Source: Penicillus capitatus (lineage: Eukaryota > Chlorophyta). Taken from it: DNA of 64,000 bases. The position numbers and the translations under genes are program-made. Position 1 is the first letter of the stretch. Every line of letters begins with the position of its first letter. The stretch covers positions 124,001-188,000 of the forward strand of contig OZ287696.1 of the NCBI GenBank assembly GCA_965649825.1. The letters run 5' to 3'. The notes under the pieces were generated by a model. That model was not told the origin of the DNA, made no database searches, and saw only the letters and a program-made list of their open reading frames with translations. Below, one piece after another: positions 35,433 to 49,343 of the stretch.

Positions 35433-36431
35433 GAATTATGCGAGTCACGTTCAGGATGTCAAGAAAAGATGTGTCGACCGTCTGGCATCTATCAGACGCC
35501 TCAGCCATTCCAACTGGGTCGCTTCCCCTCACGTTACTCAGATTCTTGTCAAGTCATGTGTTGTCCCGTCCGCTCTCTATGTTGCAGAAGTGTGGAGCAA
35601 TACTGGTCTGGCTGTAGCTAAAAAGATTCAAGCAATAGAACGTATCTACAGATTGGGAGCTCTCATGATCACCGGCTGCTTACGTACAACAGCTACCCAG
35701 TCTCTTTTCGTGCTGGCAGGCCTGCGCCCACCAGCCTATGAAATCTCTCTTCGGCTTATAATGCTACAACCCAGCCTCGAAGCTTTGGACATCCGTATGC
35801 ATCATAATCGTTCCCCTGTGGAAGAAACATACCCAACCCCTCTGTCATCTCTGCACAATCTCGTCCAAGCCATAAATAGTGACATTCCAGTTTCTGCATT
35901 GAACAAGAACTCGATGCGATGTGCAGCAGTGTCGCATCTCGAAGATAAAGAACTGAAGTCCTGGCAGCAAGGAACCACAGGCCAGCAGCTAAGACTAACG
36001 AACTAGTCTCCAGTTATCAGTCGACGTCGTAAATGGATCAAGCCCTTTTGCCGTGAAGAATTCACTTCCCTCTGCAGATTCTTGTCTGGCCATTTCCCAT
36101 GCAAGGTCTTCCTAAACCGTATCCAAAACTCCGAGCACGAAGAGGTAGAACTCGGGTGCCGTCTCTGTCAAGAAACCATCGAATCTCGTGATCATTTGCT
36201 CGATTGCCCTAGCCTGACAAGTTTACGACAACAATTAAACGAAGAACATATTTGGACTTGGGACAACATTCTGAAGAAACCGAGTTCGAGAAGCACCTTA
36301 GCTAAATATTGCCAAGAAGTTTTGTCTCGTTTATCATCCCGACTTTCATTTCCGCTCAGCATTCATGGGGCATGTCATGCGCGGATCCCATGTAAAAGCA
36401 CCATTTGTATATATCCTCGGAGAACAGGACC
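35433..36431 (+). mobile_element. LINE, 3' portion
   Basis: Continues the LINE after the nested insertion. It reads LNYASHVQDVKKRCVDRLAS then VKSCVVPSALYVAEVW (RT thumb and C-terminal region) to a stop at 36003, and after a short break FLSGHFPCKVFLNRI and CRLCQETIESRDHLLDC, the CCHC motif found at the C-terminus of many LINE ORF2 proteins. It ends where duplicate B begins. Confidence 0.75.
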
Positions 36432-37033
36432 GCCGATGTTATCGCCGAGACGAGGATTGATGAGCACCATTTGGTTGCCATCCTTCTCGATCTTCTCGAC
36501 CCAACCCTGAAAACGTCACATCGTCTCACTTATTTGCGCACACGAGACTGGCCATTTCTTTGAGATCCGCCACAACGGCGCGCATCACGATGTTCTTTGG
36601 AGCTATGCGTAAATGTTAAAAGCAAAGGTCGTCGACTTCGGATGCCCGAGCCTCGTCGAACTGCACAAATCCCTTCGTGTCACCCCTAGTCCATTACTTC
36701 CATGATCCTTCTCACGGTTACAAGTGAGAGCGGCGATCCCTGAGATCTTCCATGTGGGCCAAGGACGGCGAGAAGACGTGTGGGTACTTGGAAAACGCTT
36801 TCGCCCATGGACTGCTGTACGCAGACCTTGACAGTGGCGCTATCCTTCGTCAGCGAACGGGCCACTGTCCACACCATCTCTAGCAACGTCCCCACTCGAT
36901 AGACATCCATTTCGGAATTCGTCTCCTGAATCTTCAGACTGTACTTATAGAGACACTGTTACTCCGATCTCCTCAGGGAGTCGTCTACTGAAAGGATAGT
37001 CGCGATGGGCTGTCGGCTGAAGCGGCAAGGACA
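36432..37033 (-). pseudogene. DUF1995 protein gene, duplicate B (truncated)
   Basis: Same exons as duplicate A. It is cut off at NPRLGDNIG by the LINE boundary, so the family's C-terminal block is absent. It keeps the frame through FDEARASEVDDLCF where copy A has a one-base deletion, but shares the in-frame TAA that follows. Confidence 0.5.
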
Positions 37034-38673
37034 CCGCGTGTATGTGTCTCTAGGAATGGCATGAAAAGGCATCGATCCCTCTACACGGTGAAGACACTTA
37101 AGAACCATTCAAGGTCCCCTTCCCTCGACTGAAGTAGGGAATCGTTTCTGCCTTCATGACAATGACAGATTTGGGATCGAAATGAACAAAGCGAGGATGT
37201 ATCCGTCGAGGTTGCAGATAGATGATTCGACAGTCCTGTAGCGAGTGCCAATCATAGCTACGATCTCGAGAAGTTTGGCGTTTGGCAGGCACCGAGTGCT
37301 TTCCCCGCTGTTCGCTCTTGAGAGTGGATCACGTCTCGTTTGTCAAAACCTTGTCGTTCTATATCACATTGACAATCAGAAGAACCAGTGGCTGACGCAC
37401 GCATACGAGGTAATGGTGAGTTGCTGAATAAAGGCCTCACAGCTTTTGCTGCTCCCGCAATCTTCCTGGAAGTCAAGTGCATCGTCGATCGACGCTGTGA
37501 CTGCTCTTCCTCGTTTCCGTGCCTGCTCGAGAGACAGGGTCACTCATTGGATAGCTGCGTGAATTCCGGCTAGTCAGCATCGCAGTCACTCTGTTCGCCG
37601 CTGCTCAGGTAACTTCGAGGCGAATCTGGCAGCGCAGCTATGCAGTATCCGAGCAGAAGTCTGAGAAGGGAGTGAATGCTCCTGGCCCTTTCGAAGGCAG
37701 GCAGAAGTGGAGAACCCCTTCCCATTCTTCGTGCGAGCGCCATTCGCTTGCCGCTGTCTACATCGATTCCAGTTTTTCTGTCCACCAAACTTCGCCAAAA
37801 TCCGAGCCCAAGTGCCAGACACGAGACGCACTCTCGGCGGCACGCAGATCGAGGCGAACATGACTTGGAAGCGCGACCGTCTTGCGTCGCTGATTCGGAG
37901 TCCAACGACGCGGAAGGACGCGTGTTTCGTGGCGTCTGGGAGGAAGCCGAAGACGGCACGCGTCTGCTGCACAGGTGCTGTTCTGTCCAGTCCTCGACGT
38001 ATCAGCGACCTTCCAGCGAAGCCCCTTAACCGTTATCCCAATAGCCAATCACCGACCCGAGCCTCTGTCCCTGGGCAACTATTTCGAATGCGGTCTTCGA
38101 GATGGGCGCCTCGTCGCGAGGACGCAGAAAAACTCGAAGGCATCGGGTTGGCGAGGCAAATGCGGATCGCCTAGGCGCGAACGGCGCACCACCCCCTTCC
38201 GACAACCGTTCAACCGAACCGTCAGAAACCATCGCCTTGGAGAAACCGCGTGCGGAGACTGTGGCGTTGGAGTGTCTGGTCGGTCAATTGTTCTCCGAGC
38301 GAGACAGCACTAAGCGTCAAAACACGTCAGGCAGTTCCCGCTGCGACCGCCTCGTCTGGTTTTCGGCGTCGTCCCCGGCGACCAGAGACGCTCAGAGAGA
38401 TGGAGGTTAGAAGGAGACGTGCGATGCCTGACGCTCATCACATGGCTTTGGCTCAAGTCTGTGCAGCATTTTAGGCGACGGGTGAGCTTCATGCAGCCGA
38501 CCGACGGCGCTTGCTGATCGCTTGCCTAGACAGGGCCAGGCGGTTGCGAGTTCAGCTCTGAAGTTCCATGCGTGGCGCTTCGCGTAAGAGACGCCTGCAC
38601 CTGAGAGCCGCTGTTGGTGTACCGATTTGGATTCTGGTATAACCTTCGCGTGCTATTCTGGCGGCAAAGGCAC

Positions 38674-38680
38674 TATATAA
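38674..38680 (+). promoter_or_regulatory. TATA box of eight-Cys secreted gene B
   Basis: TATATAA, 83-89 nt upstream of ATG 38763, identical in position to copy A. Confidence 0.65.
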
Positions 38681-38762
38681 ACGAAGCCATTCTGTTCCTC
38701 GGCACCCATTCTGCCTCTTACTTCTTTCAGCGATCTTCACTTGCAGCAAGAACATTATCAAC

Positions 38763-39259
38763 ATGGCCCGCGGAACCTCCTTCGACGCTATCCTGTCCCT
38801 TGGATTGGCTCTGCTTCTCTTCGTGGCGATGACATGTACAAGTCCTCAGTTATCGCAAACCTGTCTAAACGTTTGACTGTGGACAGCGGCTCGTAATGTC
38901 CTGCAAATTCCTCCGGCTTCTCCTGTGCCCGAGGAAGTGGAAGAACCGGAGGTGGAAGAAGAAGGAGAAAGTAGGTTCCAGACTCCTTTGTAGCATGTGA
39001 CGAGTGTGGATGTTCTGCAGTGTGTTTGGCGTTTACGGACTGTTCTCAATATTTCGGTTTCCTGGGAATGTCAGGCTGCGCGTTAGGAACAGGCGTTTCA
39101 TGCAGACTTCTTATGGGAGATGCAATCGAAGAAACACTTGAACGTGTTCTCGGAGATGAGTGTGAGATCGGAATCGTGCCTTACTGCTACACGGTAGCCA
39201 CAAATGGCACCGAAATTCCGGAACCTAAGTGCTGTAAGCCATCCAACACTTCTGACTGA
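38763..39259 (+). CDS. Secreted eight-cysteine protein, copy B
   Basis: Same three-exon structure and identical signal peptide as copy A. Exon 2 is longer and different: after the shared SARNVLQ it reads IPPASPVPEEVEEPEVEEEG instead of AVDPPVIQEDDSDED. In exon 3 a short patch reads LGMSGCALGTGV versus LGAGGCTLAAGV, and the remaining residues, including all eight cysteines, are the same. The second intron begins GTAGG rather than GTAAG. Stop at 39257-39259. The frame, splice sites and TATA box are intact, so both copies look expressed. Confidence 0.7.
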
Positions 39260-40571
39260 ACTCTGTTGACGAGAGCTGTTGTATAGGCTAAAAACTGATT
39301 CTGCTACTTCTTGAGGAGCTACACTTCCAGACTGAGGATACTCAGTGCTCGATTCCTTTCTATCAGTGATTATTAAGAATTCTAACGTTCTTCAGTTACT
39401 GCTTTTTTCGTTTCTCGTCCCACGTCTGGATTTTGATTGATTGGTTTGGGGGACTGCCTTGACTTCACTTACTCTGTCTCCGAGGCAGAGAAACGCGCTT
39501 CTTAAGGCGTTAGCTGAGACTGTGAAAAGATACTCGTGTAACGTGACAAAGTTATTCGTGAAACCAAAGGCAGTCGTCGCGCGACAGAGCGACTTGCGAA
39601 CGAAGGTCGGTCGCGACCGAGAGAAACTCCATCCGCGCCGCGTTTGTGCCTTGTTTGCCTAAGAGGTCTGCCTCGAATGCCTCGTTCCGTCCACTCTCTG
39701 ATGTAATTTCTTCTTGGTGAACCTGCCTCGGTGAAAGCACCTTCCTGTTCGCGTGCCCGCAGGATTCGGCAGAATTCGTCACGAAGCAGCTGGCGTCAAG
39801 GGTATTCAGACGACGCATCTCGTCTGGGTCGCTGTGCATTCGACAACGCTCGCCAGTCAAAGCACAAGGCAGAACGAGGCACTCCTCTGAGGCATCGTCG
39901 GAGATGCGACGGACCATGCATCGTCCCCTGCTGTCATGGAGAGGCACCATTCACCTCTCCGTCGCAGAGTTGGCCGACGGGTTGCTCTCTGCCACTCGCG
40001 TCGCCCCGCCGGCATCGCATCCGCCAAGTGGTTCGACTCTTCGGCTCGAAATGAACGACGCCGACTGACGTAACCATTCGCAAACGCAATCGCTCACTTA
40101 GCAATCGCTTCACTGACTTTTCGTTTCGCCGACTATACCTGTTGTCGTCAGCGTCGATGAGACACGTTCGTCCAGTGTCGCTGCGTTTCCTTTCCTCCAG
40201 ACCACAGCCAGAGAGAAGACGACTGCACTGCTCTCGCCCATGTCGCCCCTCGCGCATCTTCTCCATCCACTCTCCGCTACGAGCGTTCTCCCTTCCACGC
40301 CGAAAACAGGTCTTGGCGCTCGGTTACAGTCCGGACGTCGAATTCGACCCGATTGAAGAAACAGAATTCTCCCCCGCCTACACAGAATCCCTGTCCTATG
40401 CCTTCGTCAGCGCTTTCCCGGCCCTCTTGTGGAGCAGCGCATGACTGTGGCACGAATCTATGACCAACGCGCAACCGCTGCACTGTTCGCGTTGCAAGAC
40501 AGACAGCTCATTCTTAAAACGAGTGGTCAACGTTCGCATACGTGTTACATACAGGTACCACAGTTAGGTAT

Positions 40572-40745
40572 GTAAAATCCTCGTCTTCCTCATCATCTCC
40601 TCAGCAAGAGCAGATCCGAGCTTAGCGTTTTGTTCTGGATGGATGGTCTTCGACGTCCTTTCGTGCCACTGGTGTTCTCGTGGCATTTCTGCTGGCGGTT
40701 ACGATGATTTCGAACACTCCGGTGTCAATCTCACACATGTGAGAG
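40572..40745 (+). pseudogene. Tail-anchored protein pseudogene
   Basis: Aligns with 17725-17898. The start ATG is replaced by GTA in the equivalent position, and a 3-bp deletion creates CGAGCTTAG, an in-frame TAG. It sits just beyond the 3' end of the intact Nup107-like gene, mirroring the 17.7-18.7 kb arrangement. Confidence 0.7.
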
Positions 40746-40834
40746 GGCTGTATTGATTCAGAACGATGTGCGTCACGCGGATTTTCGTGTTCTTAAGAAC
40801 CGTTTTCACAGAGAAAGATCCGCGCGTCTTTTCT

Positions 40835-43800
40835 TCAATTGTGCGTAGGGACGATGTACTGGTCGATCACCATTTTTGTTCGTTCTTCGAGTAATCCGGT
40901 CAGTTCGGACGCGTGAAAGACGTGTTCTTCTTCGAATACCTCGCATCTTCGGGACAGAACGAGATGGAAGAGGTCCTCCATATCTTGAACTTCTCTGACG
41001 TGAGTAGCAGCTCGGCGCAATACCATCTGGACCTTCACAAGACGACGGAAGAGATCGGACTTCGTACGGATGTTGACAAGAAGCTTCTTGACGATGAGCG
41101 GCGCCGAGATCTGACATACGGCCACGGACGGCATGCCATCTCGTGTTCCTTTCATGAAGGACGCCACCAGTCCCAACAGAGAAGTCGAGAGAGCCTAGAT
41201 CGCCATCCTGAGTCTTAAGTCACTGAATGCGTTCTCTGCGGACCTCTCTCTTGAACTCGAGCCGAATGGTGAAATAGCCGTTCCGCGGTGTGTGGATGGA
41301 AGCAGCTGCAGCAATGTCTTCGCGGCAGGCCAGCAGCTCATTCACGAACTTCTGCACAGACCAGTGGGATGAATGAGCCTTCAGGAATCGCCAAAGGACA
41401 GTCGCCCACCTCTATGGTATCTGTCATGTGCGGAATCTCTTGTTCGCTGAACGGCGCGATCGTACCTTCCGTTTCGTCCGTTCCTTTTCCCACGACGAAC
41501 TCGAGCCTGTGCTTCTCGGGTTGCAGCGGAAGGTAAAGCTTATCGAAGAAGAACTCCTTGGTTAACTGCCCGCACCACACACTCCTGCGGAAGTTGTCGG
41601 CAGATTCGGGGTTCTTACGATCTCATTGACGCCTTCCGTATAGGCCGCGAGGCCCTGACGGATGAATGAAGATTCGAGCTCCACGTCAGAAGCGATGCGA
41701 TTCGCATCCTGTGTCCCGGCTTCGGACAAGCCGAGCCGTCCACTGTCGTGCACTGAAATGCCGTTCCCTGCTGCCGTTTGCAAAAAGGAGTGGCAGCCGC
41801 CGAGAACGCGGCAGTACTGTTCCCACCGTTTCAGATCTCCTTGAGACGCGTCGCCGCAAAATGACAACGCAACCTACCGACCACACATCTTGACATGCAC
41901 TGGACAACATGACGGCCTCGCACATCTTCGCCATCCACGCACAGTTGAAGCATAGGCAAGTAGCTCTGCGCCATTTTGAGCGATGCAAACGTTATCTCCG
42001 AGAAGAGTGAGAACATAAGATTCCGCAGATGCTGAAGGAGTTCTGGATTCGAACGCAGTGGACCTTCTGCCTCCTTGATCCACGACATCGCTGCCTCTCT
42101 GCAGGCAGCGCCTTCCGTGTCAGTCACATCACGAAACAGCATTCACCTGTCTCGATGGGAGGATGAGACATCACGGCATGTGGCCTCTAGGTTGGATAGC
42201 GTGACATCGACCATGGTCACTGCGGGTCCTTCCGGATCATCCAGTCGATGAAAACCCTGTCTCTTCAGCGCCTCCCATTCCTCCAGCCAGAATCGTCCTT
42301 CCTGCAAACTTAACTGTCATTGATCTGCGAGAAAGCAACGAGGTAACCGTATATAGCTGCCGTCTTTCTTGCTCGGAGCGATGATTGAAGCCTCTCAGAG
42401 CATGGTGCAGCCAATGTGTGAGACGTTCAGCTCTCAGGTGCCGTGCATACAATGGAATGAGACGATACTCTTTCTTTTCCAACACTAGTGCCAGTGCACA
42501 CTCCAACACTTCGTCCAATGTCGCCAGTTCTCTAAATGCCATGGTCGTGACAATCGATTGATCAAGAGGATGGGAGGAGATACGAGGGCGCCATGTCTCG
42601 TTTGCTGAGATGCCCACAATTTACGAGGAAGACAAGAAGATTGGCGATCGTCGTGAGCCACATCTGTTGGTACTTGGCAACGTTCGAGTGAGATCTCTGA
42701 ATCTCCTGGACGAGGGAGTGTATGGGAGTCCTCAGTTTGGTGAGCACGTGCGCCTGTGTTCTCAGAATGAGAGACATCTGCACGTTCCTGAAAAATTCTT
42801 GAAAGGGATGTCGCATCTGATGGGCTGCGGAAGCTGCCAAGAAGGTCTGTTCAAGATCCGTATCATCGGATCCCGAGAACGGATCCTGTCCTTCAAGGAC
42901 CTCTGCCCCCTGTCGATAGATCTGCTGATGCTCTCTCGACGTCAGTGCACTCTCCAACTGCATCAAATCCTGCATAACGGTTAAAAAACGTACATGATTG
43001 AAAAGTGCCACTTGAGTGAGATGATCATCGTGATGCAGTCCTTGATGGAGTAGCTGTCGCAAACGGCCATGAATTCCAACAAAGATACTGGAATGCCAGC
43101 TGGAAGGACACGACAGATTCTCCTTTCTCTTTCTTCCACTCATCAAACAGTAAAACGCATGTTCATTTCTCTTCCCTACAGAACAGTCATCACGTGTAAG
43201 ATGTGACAGGTGACGAGATTTCGAAGACCATTACGAGCAGCTGTGTCTGCTCTGACAGCACAGATCCAGTTCTGTAGTACGGCTCGGGTACTGCTGCCAA
43301 AGTGTTTTTCATTGCTTTCTGCCACATCCATCCATGTCTCAATCGGTAAGCCATTGTCGTTGCGTTGTCTTTTAGTAGATGATCGTACGCCTCTCTCATC
43401 CATTCGGGACGATCGGACATCTGCTGGTGGATCTCCCAGACAGTGACGATAGAAATCCCGTCCTTCGAGGAATGAGAGATTTAGGGGAGGGACAAAACTC
43501 GAATATAGTGGCGCTGCGTAGTGGCTGACGCGAGAAGAAATGAACAGATCTCCCGCCGCTGATCCCAGTCCTATCTCACACATTGCGCTTCAGTCTCACT
43601 CATTTGGAGCTAGATGCCATCCCTTACCTGCAGCGGCGTACTTAAGGCACCGTTCGAACATCGGTTCGTGATCAGGTATCCCAAAGTTGTCTCCTTGTAC
43701 GAACGAACCCGTCACATCTATCACAGAATCGTGAGAACTGACGGGCCGCGGAGGACGGCCCTCTTCTTCGATATACAGATCCTTCCTGAGCTCCAATTGC

Positions 43801-44192
43801 AGCCAGCTCATCGCCCGGATCAGATGTTCAGCCTCAGGCGACGGTGGCAGCCAGGGTGTCAAACTGGACGATGGGCCTGACGTTTCTGTGGCCGTTGCAT
43901 CGCGTCGTCCGAACGGCGAGAAAGTAACATCGAACAATGCCTCCACCAGGAGCCAAGTCGACGTCGTTTCCAACTGCAGAGCTTCGAGGACACCGTCACG
44001 GTCGTGTCTATTCAGCGACGGTGTAGATCTCGTCGTCGCGCGATGTTGTGAAGTGCTCGGGGCAACCACACTGAACGCCTGAGTGGCGAAATGGGCTGCT
44101 GGAGGGATAATGGCGTCACGGAGGGAGAGTCCATTGAGAAAGTGTTGCCGCAGTGCGTCGGTAAAGAGCAACGTTGACGGTACGTCCTCCAT
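40835..44192 (-). CDS. NUP107: Nup107/Nup84-like nucleoporin
   Basis: Multi-exon minus-strand gene. Nup107 (Nup84 in yeast) is a helical scaffold subunit of the Y-complex in the nuclear pore. The start ATG at 44192 gives MEDVPSTLLFTDALRQHFLN. Blocks that fit the family in order: LIRAMSWLQLELRKDLY; MFERCLKYAAAGKGWHL; HPFQEFFRNVQMSLIL followed by WLTTIANLLVFLVNCG; ALVLEKKEYRLIPLYARHL then AERLTHWLHHAL; EEWEALKRQGFHRL; IPEGSFIPLVCAEVREFVN; and a C-terminus ASELTGLLEERTKMVIDQY. The last resembles the family's closing element of the form FxxxELxxLLxxLRxSSLxLLDQ. I first considered ubiquitin E4, but no U-box is present. The call rests on motif order rather than strong identity, and several exon borders in the middle are unresolved. 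It is head-to-head with the SLC25A38-like gene, 124 bp apart. Confidence 0.6.
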
Positions 44193-44316
44193 GGCACAAG
44201 GCGAACAGGCGTTCTGAGATGGAACGAAATTCAACTGTTCCGCTAGTCGATGACTGCTTGAACGTGATTCGCGACAGAAAACGAACAAACAAACAAACAA
44301 ACTGTACGAACGAACC

Positions 44317-45461
44317 ATGCAGGAGCGACGGCTAAAGGAGCGCATGGCCACGGCAATGTCCGGGGCACTGTCGGGAGGATTGGTCAGCATCTGTGTGCAG
44401 GTAAGGAGTCACTTCACTCATTGAGTGATCCCTGACGGTATGTAGCCTCTAGACGTGATTCGAACACGGATGCAAGGGGATGGAGCCAAGGGACAGATTC
44501 GGTGCGAAACGCTCAGTGCTTTGACGTAAGAAGCAATGAGAGAGTGGTGTAGAGGGGCTTGGCCGACAATTCAGCGGATCTATGGCGAGAATGGAGCCGT
44601 GGGGTTTTGGAGAGGGACAGGACCAACTGTGCTGCGAATGACGGTGGGGGTGGGATTGCATTTTACCTGCCTCGAAGTGCTCAAGACGCTTTTACATGCC
44701 ACACAGAAGAACAAGAGCGATTGGCTGAAAGATGCCACGATTGGCGGTCGCTTCTCGCTGACTTCTGTATCACAAATGATGTGACGTGATAGGACTGTCC
44801 AGAGGCGCAGTGACGATCATCCTCTGCCCAGTCACGGTGATAAAGACTCGAATGGAGTACGTCGATCCGTCATACACGTCAACTTTGCATGCCGCTCTGA
44901 CAATCGCCAAGAAGGAAGGGATGAGGGGACTCTTCAAGTGAGTGGCGTGTCTCTATGTTTGTGTGAGAAAGTGTGGCAGAGGTGTGGTGCCCACCTTCGC
45001 TGCCAATGCCCCTTTCTCAGCACTACATTACATGGTCTATCGTAAGATGCAGTCGATCATGCACCGAGAGGGTGATGTGACGACCACCTTCGGTAACTTC
45101 GTGTGCTCTGGTGTTGCTGCAGCGACAGCCACGCTGATCACTCAACCTGCCGATGTGGTCTGCCCATCTCTGTCACATGTCCCCTGCTGTCACATCGAAT
45201 GCAGGTCCGGACTCGGATCCAGCTCGGAATGGGAACGGCCGGTGCACTCTCCTCGATCGCGACGCTCAGACAAGTGTTGGTCACCCAAGGCGTCTTGGGC
45301 ATCACAATGGGTCCACATCGCTACCGTTTCTCTGCTGCTTCTGATGCAAGGGCGTGAGATTAGGTGTGGCACCGAGGATGATGAAGCGGATATTGCAGAC
45401 AGCATTGATATGGACATTGTACGAAGAAATCGCACCAAGGATGCGCCGAAGCATGGAGTGA
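44317..45461 (+). CDS. SLC25A38: SLC25A38/Hem25-like mitochondrial glycine carrier
   Basis: Mitochondrial carrier with three repeats, seven exons. Matches SLC25A38 (yeast Hem25), which imports glycine for 5-aminolaevulinate synthesis. Signatures: PLDVIRTRMQ in repeat 1, GFWRGTGPTVLRMTVGVGLH, then CPVTVIKTRMEY in repeat 2, GVVPTFAANAPFSALHYMVY, TLITQPADVV and RTRIQ in repeat 3, and a final exon RMMKRILQTALIWTLYEE. Start ATG 44317, TGA 45459-45461. Introns are 42-54 nt. The second can be read as 27 nt (44526-44552) or 51 nt (44502-44552); the longer fits its neighbours. One intron contains TGATGTGACGTGATAG. A broken copy of exon 1 lies at 55.13-55.29 kb. Glycine import implies mitochondrial ALA synthase, as in alveolates and animals, which is an inference about the organism. 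Confidence 0.85.
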
Positions 45462-45841
45462 TGAGTCCCAGTTCACAACGACATCGCATTCAGAACGAAG
45501 CAACGGTATTTCGATCGTGTTCCCATGCTAGATGTGCGGCCATGGTGAGAAGAGATCTTGCATCTCGGTCTTCTTCGGCTTCTCTTGGAAACGACACTCG
45601 CAGAACATTGTTCTTTGAATGGATCGTGTCATAAGAGATGTAGAATCCCAGGCAATCGATCCAGGATAGCTGAGCATATGTCATCTGTCATACGGCTCTG
45701 TCTCAGACCTGCATCTTCGTGGTTAGGTCTTACCTCGATGAGAGGAATGCCTGTCTGTTGCTTGCAGATGCGATAGATATCTTCCATTCTTTCTCTAAAA
45801 GAGTGCGATTCCGGATGACAGGGAGGTCGACAAGAGTGAGA

Positions 45842-46563
45842 TCAGTACGTGTTCCATTGATGAATGATCTCTGGTGCTTCGAGGCGGAGGGGATCGGGCG
45901 AACTCTGCATGAAATCTGTGCCGCTGACCTCTTCTGCTCGTTTTCCGTCTAATCCACCCACATAGAACACCTATTCAACGCATTTCTCACACTTTCTCAC
46001 TCCTTTTGATGTGACTTTATTGATGCAGAGCCGTCCAAATTGATCTTCATCTCGAAGACGGTCAATACCACGTGCCTCTGGATGGAATTCATCGTAATGT
46101 CCGCGAGCACGATCCAATTCCTTTTCCCCCACAAACTCCACAGATCCTGACATCACACATTCTCACTTTTCTCTCAGCTTCCCATCTCACACCCAACAAT
46201 GTCACTCGTGCCAGTCTCCTTGCTGGCTCTTGTGGGGCTTGAACAAACAGGCTGCACTTAGGGCATCTCTCCAGATTCCGCTTGTGCACGGCATCAGCCC
46301 TCAGTCGCATCAACGGCATTCCCTGGGTACCACCACTTCACAAAATCTTGCCTCCTTATGTTAAGCCATTTTCTTACTTCTGAGTCAAGGACGTAGGCGA
46401 CATAGGTGCCAAGGGGAGTGCCGTCTTGTGTTAGGGTCGAAAGTGTTCCATGGTGGACAGTACTGACAACGGTCTTGGCCGTTTCACCGATAGAAGGCGT
46501 AGCGAACTTACGCACACGAGTGCATGGTCTAGCGTGTGTCGGCAGCACTGTCAACGCACGCAT
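45842..46563 (-). CDS. PNPOx-like FMN-binding protein (GluTRBP/HugZ type)
   Basis: Four exons on the minus strand, first in-frame ATG at 46563, TGA at 45844-45842. Motifs of the pyridoxamine-phosphate-oxidase-like split barrel: AKTVVSTVHHGTLSTLTQDG, GTYVAYVLDSEG joined across a 54-nt intron to MPLMRLRADAVHKRNLE, CSLFVQAP, RVTLLGSVEF and a C-terminal VFYVGGLDG. The layout resembles plant glutamyl-tRNA-reductase-binding protein (GluTRBP), which regulates tetrapyrrole synthesis on plastid membranes, and HugZ-type haem-degrading enzymes; I cannot separate the two. The C-terminal region is short. The N-terminus is brief for a plastid protein, so an upstream exon is possible. Its start lies only 62 bp from that of zeaxanthin epoxidase on the other strand. 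The gene downstream is the glycine carrier, so a haem/chlorophyll link is plausible. Confidence 0.65.
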
Positions 46564-46625
46564 CTCCGCTGGAGTGTCGTACAACGCCTCACTCGTCGAT
46601 CTTGATCTTCTACTTCTGTCCGGAG

Positions 46626-49159
<2,534 letters not shown>

Positions 49160-49343
49160 TGCCACGGAGATCGTGGAATGGTGGGAAGAGAATTTCGCCG
49201 TCCGTATTTTTCCGTTCCTCTTATGCAACGCCTACGGTTTTCTGTCGTCGCCGTTTTCTTTAGAAAACGGAGAGCGTGGTTGCGTATGGGAGGGAACATT
49301 CAATTGGATCATTGCCAGAAACACTCTGGTGTAAATCATTGTT

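Larger units (their letters stand above)
36432..40570 (+). repeat. Segmental duplication, copy B
   Basis: Direct copy of 22862-27606 without the 26.49-27.12 kb segment. Its left edge abuts the 3' end of the LINE and its right edge abuts the tail-anchored pseudogene. Confidence 0.9.

Noticed and set aside
40835-44192. Ubiquitin E4 (UFD2-like) ligase
   Set aside because: Considered because of a superficially similar helical core, but no U-box exists and the C-terminus and the middle blocks fit Nup107 better.
44526-44552. A 27-nt intron in the glycine carrier gene
   Set aside because: The alternative donor at 44502 gives a 51-nt intron, matching the other introns and the family alignment equally well.
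46536-46625. N-terminal extension of zeaxanthin epoxidase from 46536
   Set aside because: The frame there begins with GTG, not ATG, and would overlap the divergent gene. The first ATG is 46626.
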